A DNA stretch of 58,805 bases from Stenotrophomonas maltophilia (lineage in GTDB: Bacteria > Pseudomonadota > Gammaproteobacteria > Xanthomonadales > Xanthomonadaceae), in NCBI GenBank assembly GCA_002435595.1, contig DJBL01000166.1:1-58805 (forward strand), read 5' to 3'. Position 1 is the first letter of the stretch, and each line of letters starts with the position of its first letter. A program made the position numbers and the translations under genes. Of the stretch, positions 1-8,442 are shown piece after piece. Below the pieces are notes generated by a model that did not search any database, was not told where the DNA came from, and saw only the letters and a program-made list of their open reading frames with translations.

Positions 1-408
1 CATGGTGCTGATCGGGGCGACCGCCCCGCCGGCCCACGGGCAGGGGCCGTTGGGGCCGTTCATCGGCTTCATTGCTGTGCTTCTCGGGGCGGGCGCGGCG
101 GCCGGCGGCGGAGCCGGGGCGGTTTCCACCAGCTGTGGCGTGTCCGCGCCGGCCGGCGGGGCCTTGGCATCGGGCATGTCGCTGGAGCCGGCAGCAGCGG
201 CCAACGGCTCGGGCAGGGGTTCGATCTCGGCCACCTGCTGCGGCGTTGCCGCCGGGCCGGCCTTGTAGAAGTCGTCGTTGCGGCTGCTCAGCCACACCAC
301 CAGGAACAGCAGCACGCCAACGCCGAAGGCGATGCCGGCGATCATCAGGCTGCGCCGGGGCAGGTGGAAGGTGATGTTCTTGCCAGACGAAGAGCGGGAA
401 GCGGACAT
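1..408 (-). CDS. TonB-like energy transducer, N-terminal part (runs off left edge)
   Basis: The reverse strand is open for 136 codons from ATG at 408 to the window edge. The protein starts with a short basic cytoplasmic tail, then one hydrophobic segment at about residues 20-40, then a Pro/Ala-rich periplasmic linker (repeated AP, PAP and EPLPEP). The last visible residues (VAPIST) fit the usual entry to a TonB C-terminal domain. Anchor, Pro-rich stalk and C-terminal fold is the TonB layout, and TonB proteins pass proton-motive energy to outer-membrane receptors. The C-terminal domain is outside the window, so the family call is inferred. It is divergent from serS with 133 bases between them. 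A different Pro-rich envelope protein is the main alternative. Confidence 0.6.
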   Translation of the reverse strand, partial: MSASRSSSGKNITFHLPRRSLMIAGIAFGVGVLLFLVVWLSSRNDDFYKAGPAATPQQVAEIEPLPEPLAAAAGSSDMPDAKAPPAGADTPQLVETAPAPPPAAAPAPRSTAMKPMNGPNGPCPWAGGAVAPISTM

Positions 409-541
409 GAGCCATACCGTAGTGAACAGCCCGATTCTGCCACGCCGGCAATGACTGAGGGGTACATGGCGGGCGCCGGGCGGCAGAAATCCGCGTAACA
501 GGCGATAATCCCCCTCCAGACCCATACGCAGCCCCTTCGCC

Positions 542-1822
542 ATGCTTGATCCAGCCCTGCTTCGCCAACACCCCGCCGACCTTGCCGAGCGCCTGCGCAC
601 CTCGCGCGGCTTCGAGCTGGATGTCTCCGGGCTGGAGTCGCTGGAGGCCGACCGCAAGCGCATCCAGGTGCGCACCCAGGAGCTGCAGAGCCTGCGCAAC
701 AGCCGCTCCAAGGCGATCGGCCAGGCCAAGGCCAAGGGCGAAGACGTCTCGGCGATCATGGCCGAAGTGGCCGCCTTCGCCGACGAACTGAAGGCCTCGG
801 AAGTGGCCCTGGACGAACTGCGCGACACGATCGAAGCCATCGCCCTGGGCATTCCCAACCTGCCGGGCGACGACGTGCCGGCCGGCGCGGACGAAACCGA
901 GAACGTGGAGCAGAAGCGCTGGGGTACCCCGCGCAGCTTCGATTTCCCGGTGCTGGACCACGTCGAGCTGGGCGCCCGCAACCGCTGGCTGGACGGCGAG
1001 ACCGCCGCCAAGCTGTCCGGCTCGCGTTTCACCGTGCTGCGCGGCCCGATCGCGCGCCTGCACCGTGCGCTGGCCCAGTTCATGCTCGACCTGCACACCG
1101 GCGAGCACGGCTATGAGGAAACCAACGTACCGGCGCTGGTCAACGCCGACTCGCTGCGTGGCACCAGCCAGCTGCCCAAGTTCGAGGACGACCTGTTCAA
1201 GACCGCCGTGGGCGAGTCCACCCGGTACCTGATCCCGACCTCGGAAGTGCCGCTGACCAACATCGTGCGCGACGAGATCATCGACGCCGACCAGCTGCCG
1301 CTGCGCATGACCGCCCACTCGCTGTGCTTCCGCGCCGAAGCCGGCAGCGGCGGCCGCGACGTGCGCGGCATGATCCGCCAGCACCAGTTCGAGAAGGTGG
1401 AATTGGTGGCCGCCTGCACCCCGGCGCAGAGCGAAGACGAACACCAGCGCATGACCCGCTGCGCCGAAGTGGTGCTGGAAAGGCTCGGCCTGCCGTACCG
1501 CAAGGTCCTGCTGTGCACCGGCGACATGGGCTTTGCCGCGGTGAAGACCTACGACCTGGAAGTGTGGCTGCCCTCGCAGGACACCTACCGCGAGATCTCC
1601 TCGTGCTCCAACTGCGGCGATTTCCAGGCGCGGCGCATGCAGTCGCGCTGGCGCAACCCGGAAACCGGCAAGCCCGAGCTGCTGCACACCCTCAACGGCT
1701 CCGGCGTGGCCGTGGGCCGGGCCATGATCGCGGTGATGGAGAACTACCAGAACGCCGACGGCAGCATCACCGTACCAGACGCCCTCAAGCCCTACATGGG
1801 CGGCCTGGACATCATCGCCTGA
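542..1822 (+). CDS. serS: Seryl-tRNA synthetase
   Basis: This 426-residue class II aminoacyl-tRNA synthetase charges tRNA-Ser with serine. Residues 1-110 form the long antiparallel coiled coil that grips the tRNA-Ser variable arm (repeated LE.., KR.., QELQSLRN). Motif 2 is at about 263-284, beginning FRAEAGSGGRD. Motif 3 is at about 386-403 (GSGVAVGRAMIAVMENYQ), with the ATP-binding Arg in GRAMIA. Length is normal for the bacterial enzyme. A clear intrinsic terminator follows at once. One of its substrates, tRNA-Ser(UGA), lies about 2.1 kb downstream. Confidence 0.98.
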   Translation: MLDPALLRQHPADLAERLRTSRGFELDVSGLESLEADRKRIQVRTQELQSLRNSRSKAIGQAKAKGEDVSAIMAEVAAFADELKASEVALDELRDTIEAIALGIPNLPGDDVPAGADETENVEQKRWGTPRSFDFPVLDHVELGARNRWLDGETAAKLSGSRFTVLRGPIARLHRALAQFMLDLHTGEHGYEETNVPALVNADSLRGTSQLPKFEDDLFKTAVGESTRYLIPTSEVPLTNIVRDEIIDADQLPLRMTAHSLCFRAEAGSGGRDVRGMIRQHQFEKVELVAACTPAQSEDEHQRMTRCAEVVLERLGLPYRKVLLCTGDMGFAAVKTYDLEVWLPSQDTYREISSCSNCGDFQARRMQSRWRNPETGKPELLHTLNGSGVAVGRAMIAVMENYQNADGSITVPDALKPYMGGLDIIA

Positions 1823-1830
1823 GCCACGAA

Positions 1831-1855
1831 AAACCCGCCAAACGGCGGGTTTTTT
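1831..1855 (+). terminator. Intrinsic terminator of serS
   Basis: Nine-base stem AAACCCGCC / GGCGGGTTT with loop AAAC, followed by a run of T, starting 9 bases after the serS stop codon. Confidence 0.9.
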
Positions 1856-1868
1856 GTTGCCCGGCAGA

Positions 1869-1885
1869 GCCGCCCAAAGGGCGGC
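1869..1885. repeat. Short perfect hairpin
   Basis: GCCGCCC AAA GGGCGGC, a 7-bp perfect stem with a 3-base loop and no T run. It lies just upstream of the GTAG palindrome. Role unknown. Confidence 0.5.
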
Positions 1886-1901
1886 GTTCCGCCCGGCACG
1901 C

Positions 1902-1924
1902 GTAGCGCCACGCCATGCGTGGCT
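1902..1924 (+). repeat. GTAG-headed palindrome (SMAG-like element)
   Basis: GTAG followed by stem GCCACGC, loop CAT, stem GCGTGGC. This is the size and form of the SMAG repetitive extragenic palindromes of Stenotrophomonas. It sits between the convergent ends of serS and the azoreductase gene, a usual place for such elements. The family call is from form only. Confidence 0.6.
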
Positions 1925-1983
1925 GAGGCTGTCCACGCCGACCCAGCCCACGCCAACGGCGACCAAGGCCCTCCTCGCACTGC

Positions 1984-2013
1984 AAAAAAAAGATGGCCCC
2001 GGAAGGGGCCATC
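1984..2013 (-). terminator. Intrinsic terminator of the azoreductase gene
   Basis: Read on the minus strand, GATGGCCCC, loop TTCC, GGGGCCATC, then eight T. It lies about 100 bases past the azoreductase stop codon. Confidence 0.85.
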
Positions 2014-2113
2014 AGGCGCAACGCCGGCAAGGGAGAGAGAACCGGCGCCGCGCACCACGCCACCACGACGAGGGGAGGGAGTGGCGTGGAGTTGCAGCGT
2101 GGCCAGCAGCCAA

Positions 2114-2704
2114 TCAGGCAGCGGCCAGCTCACGCGGCTGCGGCAGCGCGGCCAGCGCCTGGGCGATGGCATCGGTGCGGTGCTGCGGCGAGTAGGCGAT
2201 GCCCTCGGCGCGCACGAATTCCACATCGTCGATGCCGAAAAACGCGAACACCTGGCGCAGGTACGGGTCCTGGAAGTCGGTCGGGGCGCCGGTATGCAGG
2301 CCGCCGCGGCTGCTGGCCACGATCACGCGCTTGCCGCCGGCCAGGCCCACCGGGCCATTTTCGGTGTACTTGAAGGTCTTGCCGGCCACCGCCAGGCGGT
2401 CGATCCACGCCTTGAGGGTGGAGGCCACGCTGAAGTTGTACATTGGGGAGCCGATAACCACCACGTCGGCGGCCAGGAACTGCTCCAGCACCAGCGCCGC
2501 GTCGGCCACTTCAGCCGCGTCGGACTGGGCAAACGAGCTGCTGCGCAGGTGCGCAACGGGCTGGGCGTCCAGGTCGCGGTAGGTCACTTCCAGGCCCGGC
2601 ACCTGGTCGCGCCACTGCTGCACCACGGCGGCGGAGAGCTGGCGGGAGACCGAGTTGTCGCCAAGCACGCTGGCATCGATGTGAAGAAGCTTCATGGCAG
2701 TCAC
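2114..2704 (-). CDS. azoR: FMN-dependent NADH-azoreductase
   Basis: This 196-residue flavodoxin-like fold protein matches AzoR in length and layout. It starts MKLLHIDAS (first strand and phosphate-binding loop) after an optional MTA. The FMN-binding signature GSPMYNFSVASTLKAWIDRL is at about 92-111. AzoR enzymes reduce quinones and azo compounds with NADH by a two-electron ping-pong mechanism in the cytosol and protect against electrophilic quinones. A LysR gene is divergent from it with about 116 bases between, so that regulator probably controls it. An intrinsic terminator follows. The ATG used may be at 2704 or two codons further in (MKLL), which changes nothing. Confidence 0.93.
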   Translation of the reverse strand: MTAMKLLHIDASVLGDNSVSRQLSAAVVQQWRDQVPGLEVTYRDLDAQPVAHLRSSSFAQSDAAEVADAALVLEQFLAADVVVIGSPMYNFSVASTLKAWIDRLAVAGKTFKYTENGPVGLAGGKRVIVASSRGGLHTGAPTDFQDPYLRQVFAFFGIDDVEFVRAEGIAYSPQHRTDAIAQALAALPQPRELAAA

Positions 2705-2778
2705 CTGTTATCTGGGGAGGGGCGGGCAGGGCGCCGCCGACGGAGAACAGGTTAGGTTGTTGCTTGGCTGGGATAAAG

Positions 2779-2793
2779 GTGGTTGAATACCAC
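2779..2793. promoter_or_regulatory. Candidate LysR-type operator
   Basis: GTGGT TGAAT ACCAC, a perfect interrupted palindrome in the gap between azoR and its divergent LysR gene. Dyads of this size in divergent LysR gaps are usual recognition sites. Proposed from position and symmetry only. Confidence 0.5.
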
Positions 2794-2820
2794 GTATTGT
2801 TCTATATCTGGAACTTCGGT

Positions 2821-3813
2821 ATGCACGACCTAAACGATCTCTACTACTTCGCCATGGTGGTCGACCACGGCGGTTTTGCCGCGGCCGAACGCGCGCTGGG
2901 CATCCCCAAATCGCGCCTGAGCCGGCGTATCAGCCAGCTGGAAACCGACCTCGGCGTGCGCCTGCTGCAGCGCTCCACGCGCCGCTTCGCCGTCACCGAC
3001 GTGGGCACCAGCGTGCACCGCCACGCCCAGACCATGCTCGCCGAGGCCCAGGCCGCGCGCGAAGTGGTGGACCGGCTCAGCGCCGAGCCCCGCGGCCTGG
3101 TGCGCGCCAGCGTGCCGGTGTCACTGGCGCAGATGCAGCTGCCCAAGCTGCTGCCCAAGTTCCTGGCCCAGTACCCCAAGGTGCGCCTGCAGCTGAACAT
3201 CAGCAACCGCCGCGTGGACATCATCAATGAAGGCTACGACGTCGCCCTGCGCGTGCGTTCGCGCCTGGATGACGACGGCAGCCTGGTCATGCGCAGCTTC
3301 GGCCAGGTGCAGGAACTGCTGGTGGCCAGCCCGAAGTACCTCGACCGCGCGGGCCGCCCGAAAGACCCGGACGAACTGGCCAACCACGTCACCCTGAGCA
3401 TCAGCGAAGACGAAGCCCGCCAGCGCTGGGAACTGCATGGCCCCGATGGCGCCGTGCGCCGGGTGGACCTGCAACCGCGCGTGGCCGGGTTCGACTTCCC
3501 GCTGCTGCAGAGCATGGTCAAGGACGGCTTCGGCATCACCATGCTGCCCGAGACCGTCTGCGCCGACGCGGTGCGCAGCGGCGAGCTGGAAGTGGTGCTG
3601 CCGGAATGGTCGCTGCCGCAGGGGGTGTGCCACGCCGTGTTCGCCTCGCGCCGCGGCCTGCTGCCGGCCGTGCGTGTGTTCATCGACTTCCTGGCCGAAC
3701 ACCTGCCGCCGCAGCTGGAGGCCTCGCGCCTGGATTGCGGTGGCGCGTGCGAGCGGGCCAAGGAGAAGATCAAGGCCAGTGCGCTGGGGGCGTTGGCGGT
3801 GGATGCGGGCTGA
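2821..3813 (+). CDS. LysR-family transcriptional regulator
   Basis: 330 residues from ATG 2821. An upstream in-frame ATG at 2764 is unlikely because it would run through the operator-like dyad, and LysR proteins usually begin a few residues before the helix-turn-helix. The winged HTH is at about 3-62 (LNDLYYFAMVVDHGGFAAAE, SRLSRRISQLE). A LysR substrate-binding domain follows from about 90 to 295. It is divergent from azoR, so it probably regulates azoR in response to a quinone or aromatic electrophile. The tail after about 300 is Lys/Ala-rich and probably disordered. The effector cannot be read from sequence. Confidence 0.93.
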   Translation: MHDLNDLYYFAMVVDHGGFAAAERALGIPKSRLSRRISQLETDLGVRLLQRSTRRFAVTDVGTSVHRHAQTMLAEAQAAREVVDRLSAEPRGLVRASVPVSLAQMQLPKLLPKFLAQYPKVRLQLNISNRRVDIINEGYDVALRVRSRLDDDGSLVMRSFGQVQELLVASPKYLDRAGRPKDPDELANHVTLSISEDEARQRWELHGPDGAVRRVDLQPRVAGFDFPLLQSMVKDGFGITMLPETVCADAVRSGELEVVLPEWSLPQGVCHAVFASRRGLLPAVRVFIDFLAEHLPPQLEASRLDCGGACERAKEKIKASALGALAVDAG

Positions 3814-3864
3814 GCCCGACACCGGCCGGGTGGGCAAACCCCACCTGAAGTGCGAGAATGCGAC

Positions 3865-3940
3865 CCCCGGCAAGTGCCGGGGAGCCATGCCGGAAGGGGC
3901 GCTGCCCCGACCGGATGCCCGGGTTGCAATGACCCGGGCA
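3865..3940. repeat. Two GC-rich hairpins before tRNA-Ser
   Basis: CCCCGGC/GCCGGGG at 3865-3882 and TGCCCGGGT/ACCCGGGCA at 3916-3940. Both are strong stems without T runs, between the LysR gene and the tRNA. They could be extragenic palindromes or weak terminators. Confidence 0.45.
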
Positions 3941-3968
3941 CGCGGGGCGCGGCGTGCGCTACCGATAC

Positions 3969-4058
3969 GGAGAGATGGCCGAGCGGTTTAAGGCACCGGT
4001 CTTGAAAACCGGCGAAGGGTCAAACCTTCCGTGGGTTCGAATCCCACTCTCTCCGCCA
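3969..4058 (+). tRNA. serT: tRNA-Ser(UGA)
   Basis: A 90-base gene including an encoded CCA. The acceptor stem GGAGAGA (3969-3975) pairs with TCTCTCC (4048-4054), followed by discriminator G and CCA. The anticodon loop CTTGAAA carries anticodon TGA. The long variable arm (GCGAAGGGTCAAACCTTCCG) marks a class II serine tRNA, and the T loop is GTTCGAAT. Its 3' end is the boundary of an accessory region: recombinase debris begins 84 bases downstream and a decayed copy of this 3' end recurs at 5564. Confidence 0.98.
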
Positions 4059-4142
4059 ATCACGGATAACGCATTGATTCTAAGTACGAATTTTTGATGT
4101 GTCCTGATTGGTAGTCGGAAAGCATGCAGAGGCGACAATCGC

Positions 4143-4508
4143 ATGCGCGTCCCTCACCATTTGAGTCGGTCCGAGACCGGTCGCTGGTCGTTCGTCCAGC
4201 ACGTTCCTGTTGACCTCCAAGCCGTGCTCGACTGCCGGCTGATCAAACGCACCCTCCGAACGAAAGATCTAGCCCAGGCCCACGTGCGTGCGGTCGTGCT
4301 GGGCGCAGGCTATGCTCGGCGCTTCGCACAGTTGAAGGATCAACGCGTGGCCAAGCTCAGCAAAACGGATGCTGACCTCCTCATTGATCGTTTGACGAGC
4401 GCTGAGAACCTTCGAGAACTCACGTTGAACCGCACCCGTGCAACGGACGGGACGGTCACCGAGCAGTGGCAGATCGACAGCCCCAAGGACTTGAAGCGCT
4501 ACCGGTAA
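4143..4508 (+). pseudogene. Tyrosine recombinase (phage integrase) N-terminal remnant
   Basis: 121 residues resembling the start of DUF6538-type site-specific integrases. The opening is a short beta hairpin (SETGRWSFVQHVPVDLQAVL) and a KRTLRTKDLAQAHVRAVVL segment, the usual N-terminal Arm/core-binding region. No catalytic domain (R..HxxR..Y) follows, so the gene is cut to about a quarter of normal length. It begins 84 bases after tRNA-Ser, exactly where a tRNA-targeting integrase should lie. A second, shorter copy is at 16855. An active recombinase is ruled out by the missing catalytic half; a truncated protein could still be made. Confidence 0.75.
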
Positions 4509-4701
4509 TTCATGGAGTTGGAGACGATGGCGGCAACACGCCAGCAGCCTGCAGTAACCCGCCGGGGGCCGGCTCGCGAGATCTGGCCGCAGGCGACCCG
4601 CGCACCCGCAGCGTCACCGGCCCAGGATCTTCCGCTGCATCCAATGGCGTCTTTGACTACGCAAAAGACGGCGTTCACATCGTTCGATCGAGGCCAAACC
4701 C

Positions 4702-5037
4702 ATGAATCATAGTTTTCGATCCGAAATAATACTCAGCGTTAACCGCGCCTTGCTGGGTGAAGTGTTTCCCGCCTTAGTGGGGGTTTGCTGCCGCATTGAA
4801 GGTGAAGGGAGGTTTGAGCTGACGTTCTTTGTGGATGCTGAGCCTACTGCCTTGGTTGAAGAGGATGTCTCCTGCATTGAGACGGAAGTCATCGCTGACT
4901 TTTCTGACAGTGTTGAGGTGTCGCATAGGATTGAAGTGTCCTCGAAGCCTGGGCTTCCAACGTCAAGCTCGTTTTGGATATTTCTTCGACGCTATGACAG
5001 ATCTCCATCGGACGCCGTGACAAGATCCGATGGTTGA
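4702..5037 (+). CDS. Small acidic orphan protein, immunity-like
   Basis: 111 residues. The body looks like a compact alpha/beta protein: amphipathic helix (SEIILSVNRALLGEVFPALV), beta strands (RFELTFFVDAEP), an acidic helix with conserved-looking ETEVIADF, and a last strand (SFWIFLRRYD). This pattern is like small orphan proteins found beside toxin or integrase debris, several of which are toxin immunity proteins, but I cannot name the family. Base composition is lower in GC than the flanking core genes. No toxin gene is visible beside it. The C-terminal tail after RRYD may be a read-on into island DNA. Confidence 0.55.
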   Translation: MNHSFRSEIILSVNRALLGEVFPALVGVCCRIEGEGRFELTFFVDAEPTALVEEDVSCIETEVIADFSDSVEVSHRIEVSSKPGLPTSSSFWIFLRRYDRSPSDAVTRSDG

Positions 5038-5663
5038 CAGAACGCGCTTGTGCCTGAAGCAGAACGCAGGCTGCCGCCGCTTGCTTGCTTGCGGAACACG
5101 ATGGCCTGGTGGCTCCTACATCGAGGTGGCGAGGCTGGCGAGCGCCGAACATGGAAACCCTATGTAGCCAGGGTGACGTGGGCAGGCACGGCATCGCCAG
5201 AGACGTTGGACACGTCTGAAGCACGTGGCGTCGGCCGCAGAGACCTGCGCACCAGGGCCGATGTCCGCTGGGTCGGTCTGACATGAGAAGTGAATAAGCG
5301 CGCGGTAAGGAGGTGTCCCTAAGGGAGCATTGGTCTCCGCTGTCGTGCACGCACAAGAAAAAAATCGGATATGACGCTCATTGCATGCCTTCTCGTCGCA
5401 CCTTTGATTCCGGCGCCGTTAATGCATGCGCGGCATGCACCTTGGGAAGACCATTCCCGGCACGACCGCACCCAGGACTGGCTATGATCGAGGAAACATC
5501 CAAAGGAAACCGCCGAACAGGCCTTCTGCAACGCAGAGAATGGGTTGGATCGGTGGTAATCCGATCCCACCCTCTCCGCAACTGCTCCCCGAATCATTGA
5601 TTTGAAATCAGAGTCCTGATTTCGATGGGAAGGCAGGAAGCATGCAGACGAAACACGTAGCGG
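5038..5663. other. Gap: no supported gene; second tRNA-end copy near its right side
   Basis: Several short open frames exist on both strands but none has a convincing ribosome site, protein-like composition or family resemblance. The only structured element is the attachment-like block at 5564-5655. The remainder looks like decayed island DNA. Confidence 0.6.
5564..5655 (+). repeat. Decayed attachment site: copy of tRNA-Ser 3' end and its flank
   Basis: ATCCCACCCTCTCCGCA at 5564-5580 matches the tRNA-Ser 3' end at 4041-4058 with one substitution and one missing C. The similarity goes on past the tRNA: CATTGATT, then GTCCTGATT, then AAGCATGCAGA occur in the same order at 5594-5648 as at 4071-4133. 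This is what a right-hand attachment site left by a tRNA-targeting element would look like. It bounds a block of about 1.5 kb that holds the truncated integrase and the small gene at 4702. Confidence 0.7.
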
Positions 5664-6110
5664 TTACCGATCGTCTGCGATCAATAAGTACGCTTCCAGA
5701 ACATTGGCGCGTTCGCAGAGACGGAAAATTTCTCGCTGCATGACTTGAAAACTGCTTACCGTTTCGCTGCCATAGAGTGACGCCTCGAAGGTAGTGCTGG
5801 TGCTGTGGAAATCCAGCCAGGCGCGTTCGGCGCGGATCAGATTTTCCTTGTCCGTACCACGCTGCTTGCTGAGCAGCGAATTGTAAGCGGCGTTCAATCG
5901 CGCGTCTTGTCGCTTCTTCTCCGCAGATTGACATTCAGCAAGGGCGATGCTGTCTGACTCCGCTTTTTCAACGCAGCCATAGAACACATTGCTGATGCCT
6001 GCGGGCGCTTGACGTTTGATGACCTGAGCGGTGCTTTCATACGCCTGTGCGCCCGATGCATACATAACGAGTGCAAGGCCGAGGGTGAAGGTTCTGGTTG
6101 CTGTTCTCAT
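5664..6110 (-). CDS. LprI-like (DUF1311) secreted protein
   Basis: 148 residues from ATG 6110. A signal peptide is clear (basic start, hydrophobic core, cleavage after SGAQA). The mature part has the lysozyme-inhibitor LprI-like N-terminal layout: Cys pairs (GCVEKAES, LAECQSAEKKRQDARLNAAY) with the characteristic DxxLNxxY helix, then RAERAWLDFH and a last helix REIFRLCERANVLEAYL. Known LprI proteins block lysozyme in the periplasm or outside the cell; whether this one does is inference. The frame is open upstream without a stop into a DUF4189-type start (6386), so a longer fused precursor is also possible. Confidence 0.75.
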   Translation of the reverse strand: MRTATRTFTLGLALVMYASGAQAYESTAQVIKRQAPAGISNVFYGCVEKAESDSIALAECQSAEKKRQDARLNAAYNSLLSKQRGTDKENLIRAERAWLDFHSTSTTFEASLYGSETVSSFQVMQREIFRLCERANVLEAYLLIADDR

Positions 6111-6386
6111 GCGGGAAAATTTCCGTCCGTAGGATGCATCAAGAAAAAATGGTTTTTGTTTGAGTGGCTTGTCGCCTGCAATCGCACTCCAGCGGTCCTC
6201 CCACACAGGCGCTGGAGCGCTTGGCGCTTGCTGTTGTCCTCTGCCGTTACCCGGGATAGGAGCACATCCTGCAACCGCGCGCCCGCCAATCGGGTGAAAA
6301 CCCGCCGGGCAGTTTCCTTCGGCATGCGCGGCAGCGCTGACGCACGTAAACCAACGTAGTGCGCCTGGAACACTGACACGCTTCAA
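6111..6386 (-). pseudogene. DUF4189-type protein N-terminal remnant, in frame with the LprI-like gene
   Basis: From a TTG codon at 6386 the frame reads a degraded signal peptide ending SAAAHA, then EGNCPAGFHPIGGRAVAGCA, a Pro-rich spacer, and WEDRWSAIAGDKP. This is the usual opening of Xanthomonadaceae DUF4189 proteins (Cys-rich GG..GCAPIPG, then W..RWGAIA). After about 80 residues the match stops, and the frame runs without a stop codon into the LprI-like gene at 6110. A deletion removing the body of the DUF4189 gene explains this. It could act as an alternative secreted start for the downstream gene. Confidence 0.6.
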
Positions 6387-6891
6387 GTACGAACTCCTTG
6401 GCGTTGATAGGACCGGATGGCATCCTGAGCAGGCGATTGATTGGACGGTTGAACCCTCCACCGCCAACGTGTCGTGACCGTCGCGTAACCGCTTCAGCCA
6501 ATGGCTATGCACGTCCTTCTGGTCGCCGGGGCTCAGGCAGTGCTCAATCCCGTAGGCTGTTATTTTTCGTCTATAAACCAATGGCAGTCAAGTGACGGAA
6601 AAAGACGCCGCAATGGACCGTGCCACCAGCGACCTGCGCCGATGGATCATCCGTTCCCGGAAACACTAAGACGCGACCTGTCGAACCGGCTTTCTGCGAC
6701 GGTTTGCATGGGTTTGACCCGGCGTCATCCAAACCCACTGTCCCCTGGTTCACGCATACGCATCCCCCGATGTGAGTCATTCGCCAACGGGTCGCTGGGC
6801 CTTTGCCCAGCGCGCCCCACGGACCGTCAGGCCGTACTCGCCTGTATGCCAGGTTCTGTCGCGAGGTTGACGAGAGAGGGGGGGAGTGCAG
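6387..6891. other. Gap: no supported gene
   Basis: About 500 bases between the DUF4189 remnant and the first DUF1254 gene. Only short, unconvincing open frames are present, for example a 25-codon stretch at 6592-6669 on the plus strand that could be the tail of a lost gene. No repeats or strong hairpins seen. Confidence 0.5.
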
Positions 6892-8394
6892 TTATTGTCC
6901 ATCGCTGCCCTGCGTCCTGGTCACGGCGGGGGTTTGCCAGTGGCCATCCAGCAATGCGGGCTTGGGACGGTAGTAGCGCATGAACATCACGAACGGGCCG
7001 TTGGGTGCTGGCAGCCAGTTGGCCTGCCTGTCCTTGCCAGGTGACTGGGCCTGGATGTAGATCGTCAAACCGCCATCTGCGTCTTTCTTCAAGCCCGGCA
7101 ACATTGGCGAGTTGATGAGATAGCGGTTGATCGGATTCCTGACCAGCAACTGCTGCGGCAAGTCATACATCGTGACCGACCAGAACGCGTCAACGGGCGG
7201 CAATTGGTCCTTGGCGAAGCGCAGCGTGTACGAGGCTTTGCTGCCGTCCAGTGGTTGGCCATCGGAATCCTTGTCCAGAATCGGATACATCGCCTCTTCG
7301 CGGGAGTTCGCGCCGATGCCTACCTGGGTGCCAGTGGCGCGGGCGACGTAGTCGTTCTTCAGGAAGTCCCGGTTGCCGAACAGGGCATCGGTCTTTCCCC
7401 CCAGCGAGGCGCGCCTGTCATCGATCTGCCTCTGCCCCTCAGCCATGCCCTGCTTGAGCGCAGCCTGCATTGGCGGCGGCAGCCGATTGGCGTCGAATGG
7501 TCGGCCAGGTTCGATACCCAACCGGGCAAAGCGCGCATGCAGGGCAGACTCGCTGGGATGCGGGGGCTGCGCGAACTGCAGCAGGAACGCCAACTGGTTG
7601 AAGAACTCCAGTGAGGTCCTGTCCTGCGCGGGCGGCGTTGGTGTTATCCATTCGATGGCAGGAGCCGGTGGCGGCGCTGGCGTCCCCGCGAAGGCTGACA
7701 AGGGCTGCACCTTGTAGCCGGCCTGTATTTTCTTCACGTTGTCCAGGTCCGCGGCGTTGAACAGCTGCGTGCGCCCGACCACGCTGACCAGATCGGTTTC
7801 AGACCGGATCACCTTGGTAATGCCTTTGGGTGCCTCGCCCTTCCACCCTGGCCCAGCGATGAGAAAGCTGCCGCCGTCATTCCCAGTTGCGCGGCTGCCG
7901 ATGTAGTCAAAATTGAAGGTGTAGAGATCCATCAGCTGGAATACGAAGTAGCGGTCCTTCGCCATCTTCGGCACAGTGATGACCACCGGTTCCGCGCGCA
8001 GATCCAGCATGGCGAAGGAGTAGGGCGTGTCCGAGTTGGGCGTGACGAACGCGGTGTCGTCCGGGGTGAATACCCGGGCGATGTTCAGGATGGAGTTGAA
8101 CGGGCCCTTGTACTGCGGGTTGGCGGTGTCGACGTTGAACGCATAGACGGTCTTGTAGGTGTCCACCATCGGAACCCCGTAGACATAAGCGTCTCTGGCG
8201 GTCTGCTTGGCCTCTTCCAGCGCTGATGCGTCTGCCGGCGCTTGAACGGGTGGAGCCGGTTGGCCGGCGATGGTGGCCGTATTCTTTTCCTTGTCGGTCG
8301 ATGCTCGCTCGCTACAGGCGCTGAGTGTCATGCAACCGGCAAGGGCAAGGAGCATCCCGATCCCCGGAGCGGATGCAATTCGATGGTTGCGCAT
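6892..8394 (-). CDS. DUF1254/DUF1214 lipoprotein, copy 1
   Basis: 500 residues. The start has a lipoprotein signal with two possible lipobox cysteines (LAGC at 21, LSAC at 27). A DUF1254 domain follows (AYVYGVPMVDTYKT, TPNSDTPYSFAMLDLRAEPV, YIGSRATGND), then DUF1214 in the C-terminal third (AFWSVTMYDL, GLTIYIQ, NWLPAPNGPF). The family is common as envelope proteins of unknown activity. It is the second gene of a tandem pair: copy 2 lies upstream on the same strand with a 48-base gap, so the two are probably co-transcribed. The long Pro-rich insert (PAPPPAPAIEW) differs from copy 2. Confidence 0.9.
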   Translation of the reverse strand: MRNHRIASAPGIGMLLALAGCMTLSACSERASTDKEKNTATIAGQPAPPVQAPADASALEEAKQTARDAYVYGVPMVDTYKTVYAFNVDTANPQYKGPFNSILNIARVFTPDDTAFVTPNSDTPYSFAMLDLRAEPVVITVPKMAKDRYFVFQLMDLYTFNFDYIGSRATGNDGGSFLIAGPGWKGEAPKGITKVIRSETDLVSVVGRTQLFNAADLDNVKKIQAGYKVQPLSAFAGTPAPPPAPAIEWITPTPPAQDRTSLEFFNQLAFLLQFAQPPHPSESALHARFARLGIEPGRPFDANRLPPPMQAALKQGMAEGQRQIDDRRASLGGKTDALFGNRDFLKNDYVARATGTQVGIGANSREEAMYPILDKDSDGQPLDGSKASYTLRFAKDQLPPVDAFWSVTMYDLPQQLLVRNPINRYLINSPMLPGLKKDADGGLTIYIQAQSPGKDRQANWLPAPNGPFVMFMRYYRPKPALLDGHWQTPAVTRTQGSDGQ

Positions 8395-8442
8395 GCTGTC
8401 TCTCCCTGGTGGTCTGGTTCGCCGACATGGGGTGTGCGGGAA

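Noticed and set aside
1919..2755. Long open frame opposite azoR
   Set aside because: It is the antisense of a well-supported enzyme gene and has composition typical of high-GC shadow frames.
5535..5580. A second tRNA gene
   Set aside because: Only the 3' end of a serine tRNA is recognisable; there is no anticodon arm or acceptor partner.
5050..5600. Short open frames between the 4702 gene and the tRNA-end copy
   Set aside because: No ribosome site, no family resemblance, and they overlap each other on both strands.
6592..6669. 25-codon frame with basic helical end
   Set aside because: Too short, no start support; may be a gene tail but cannot be shown.
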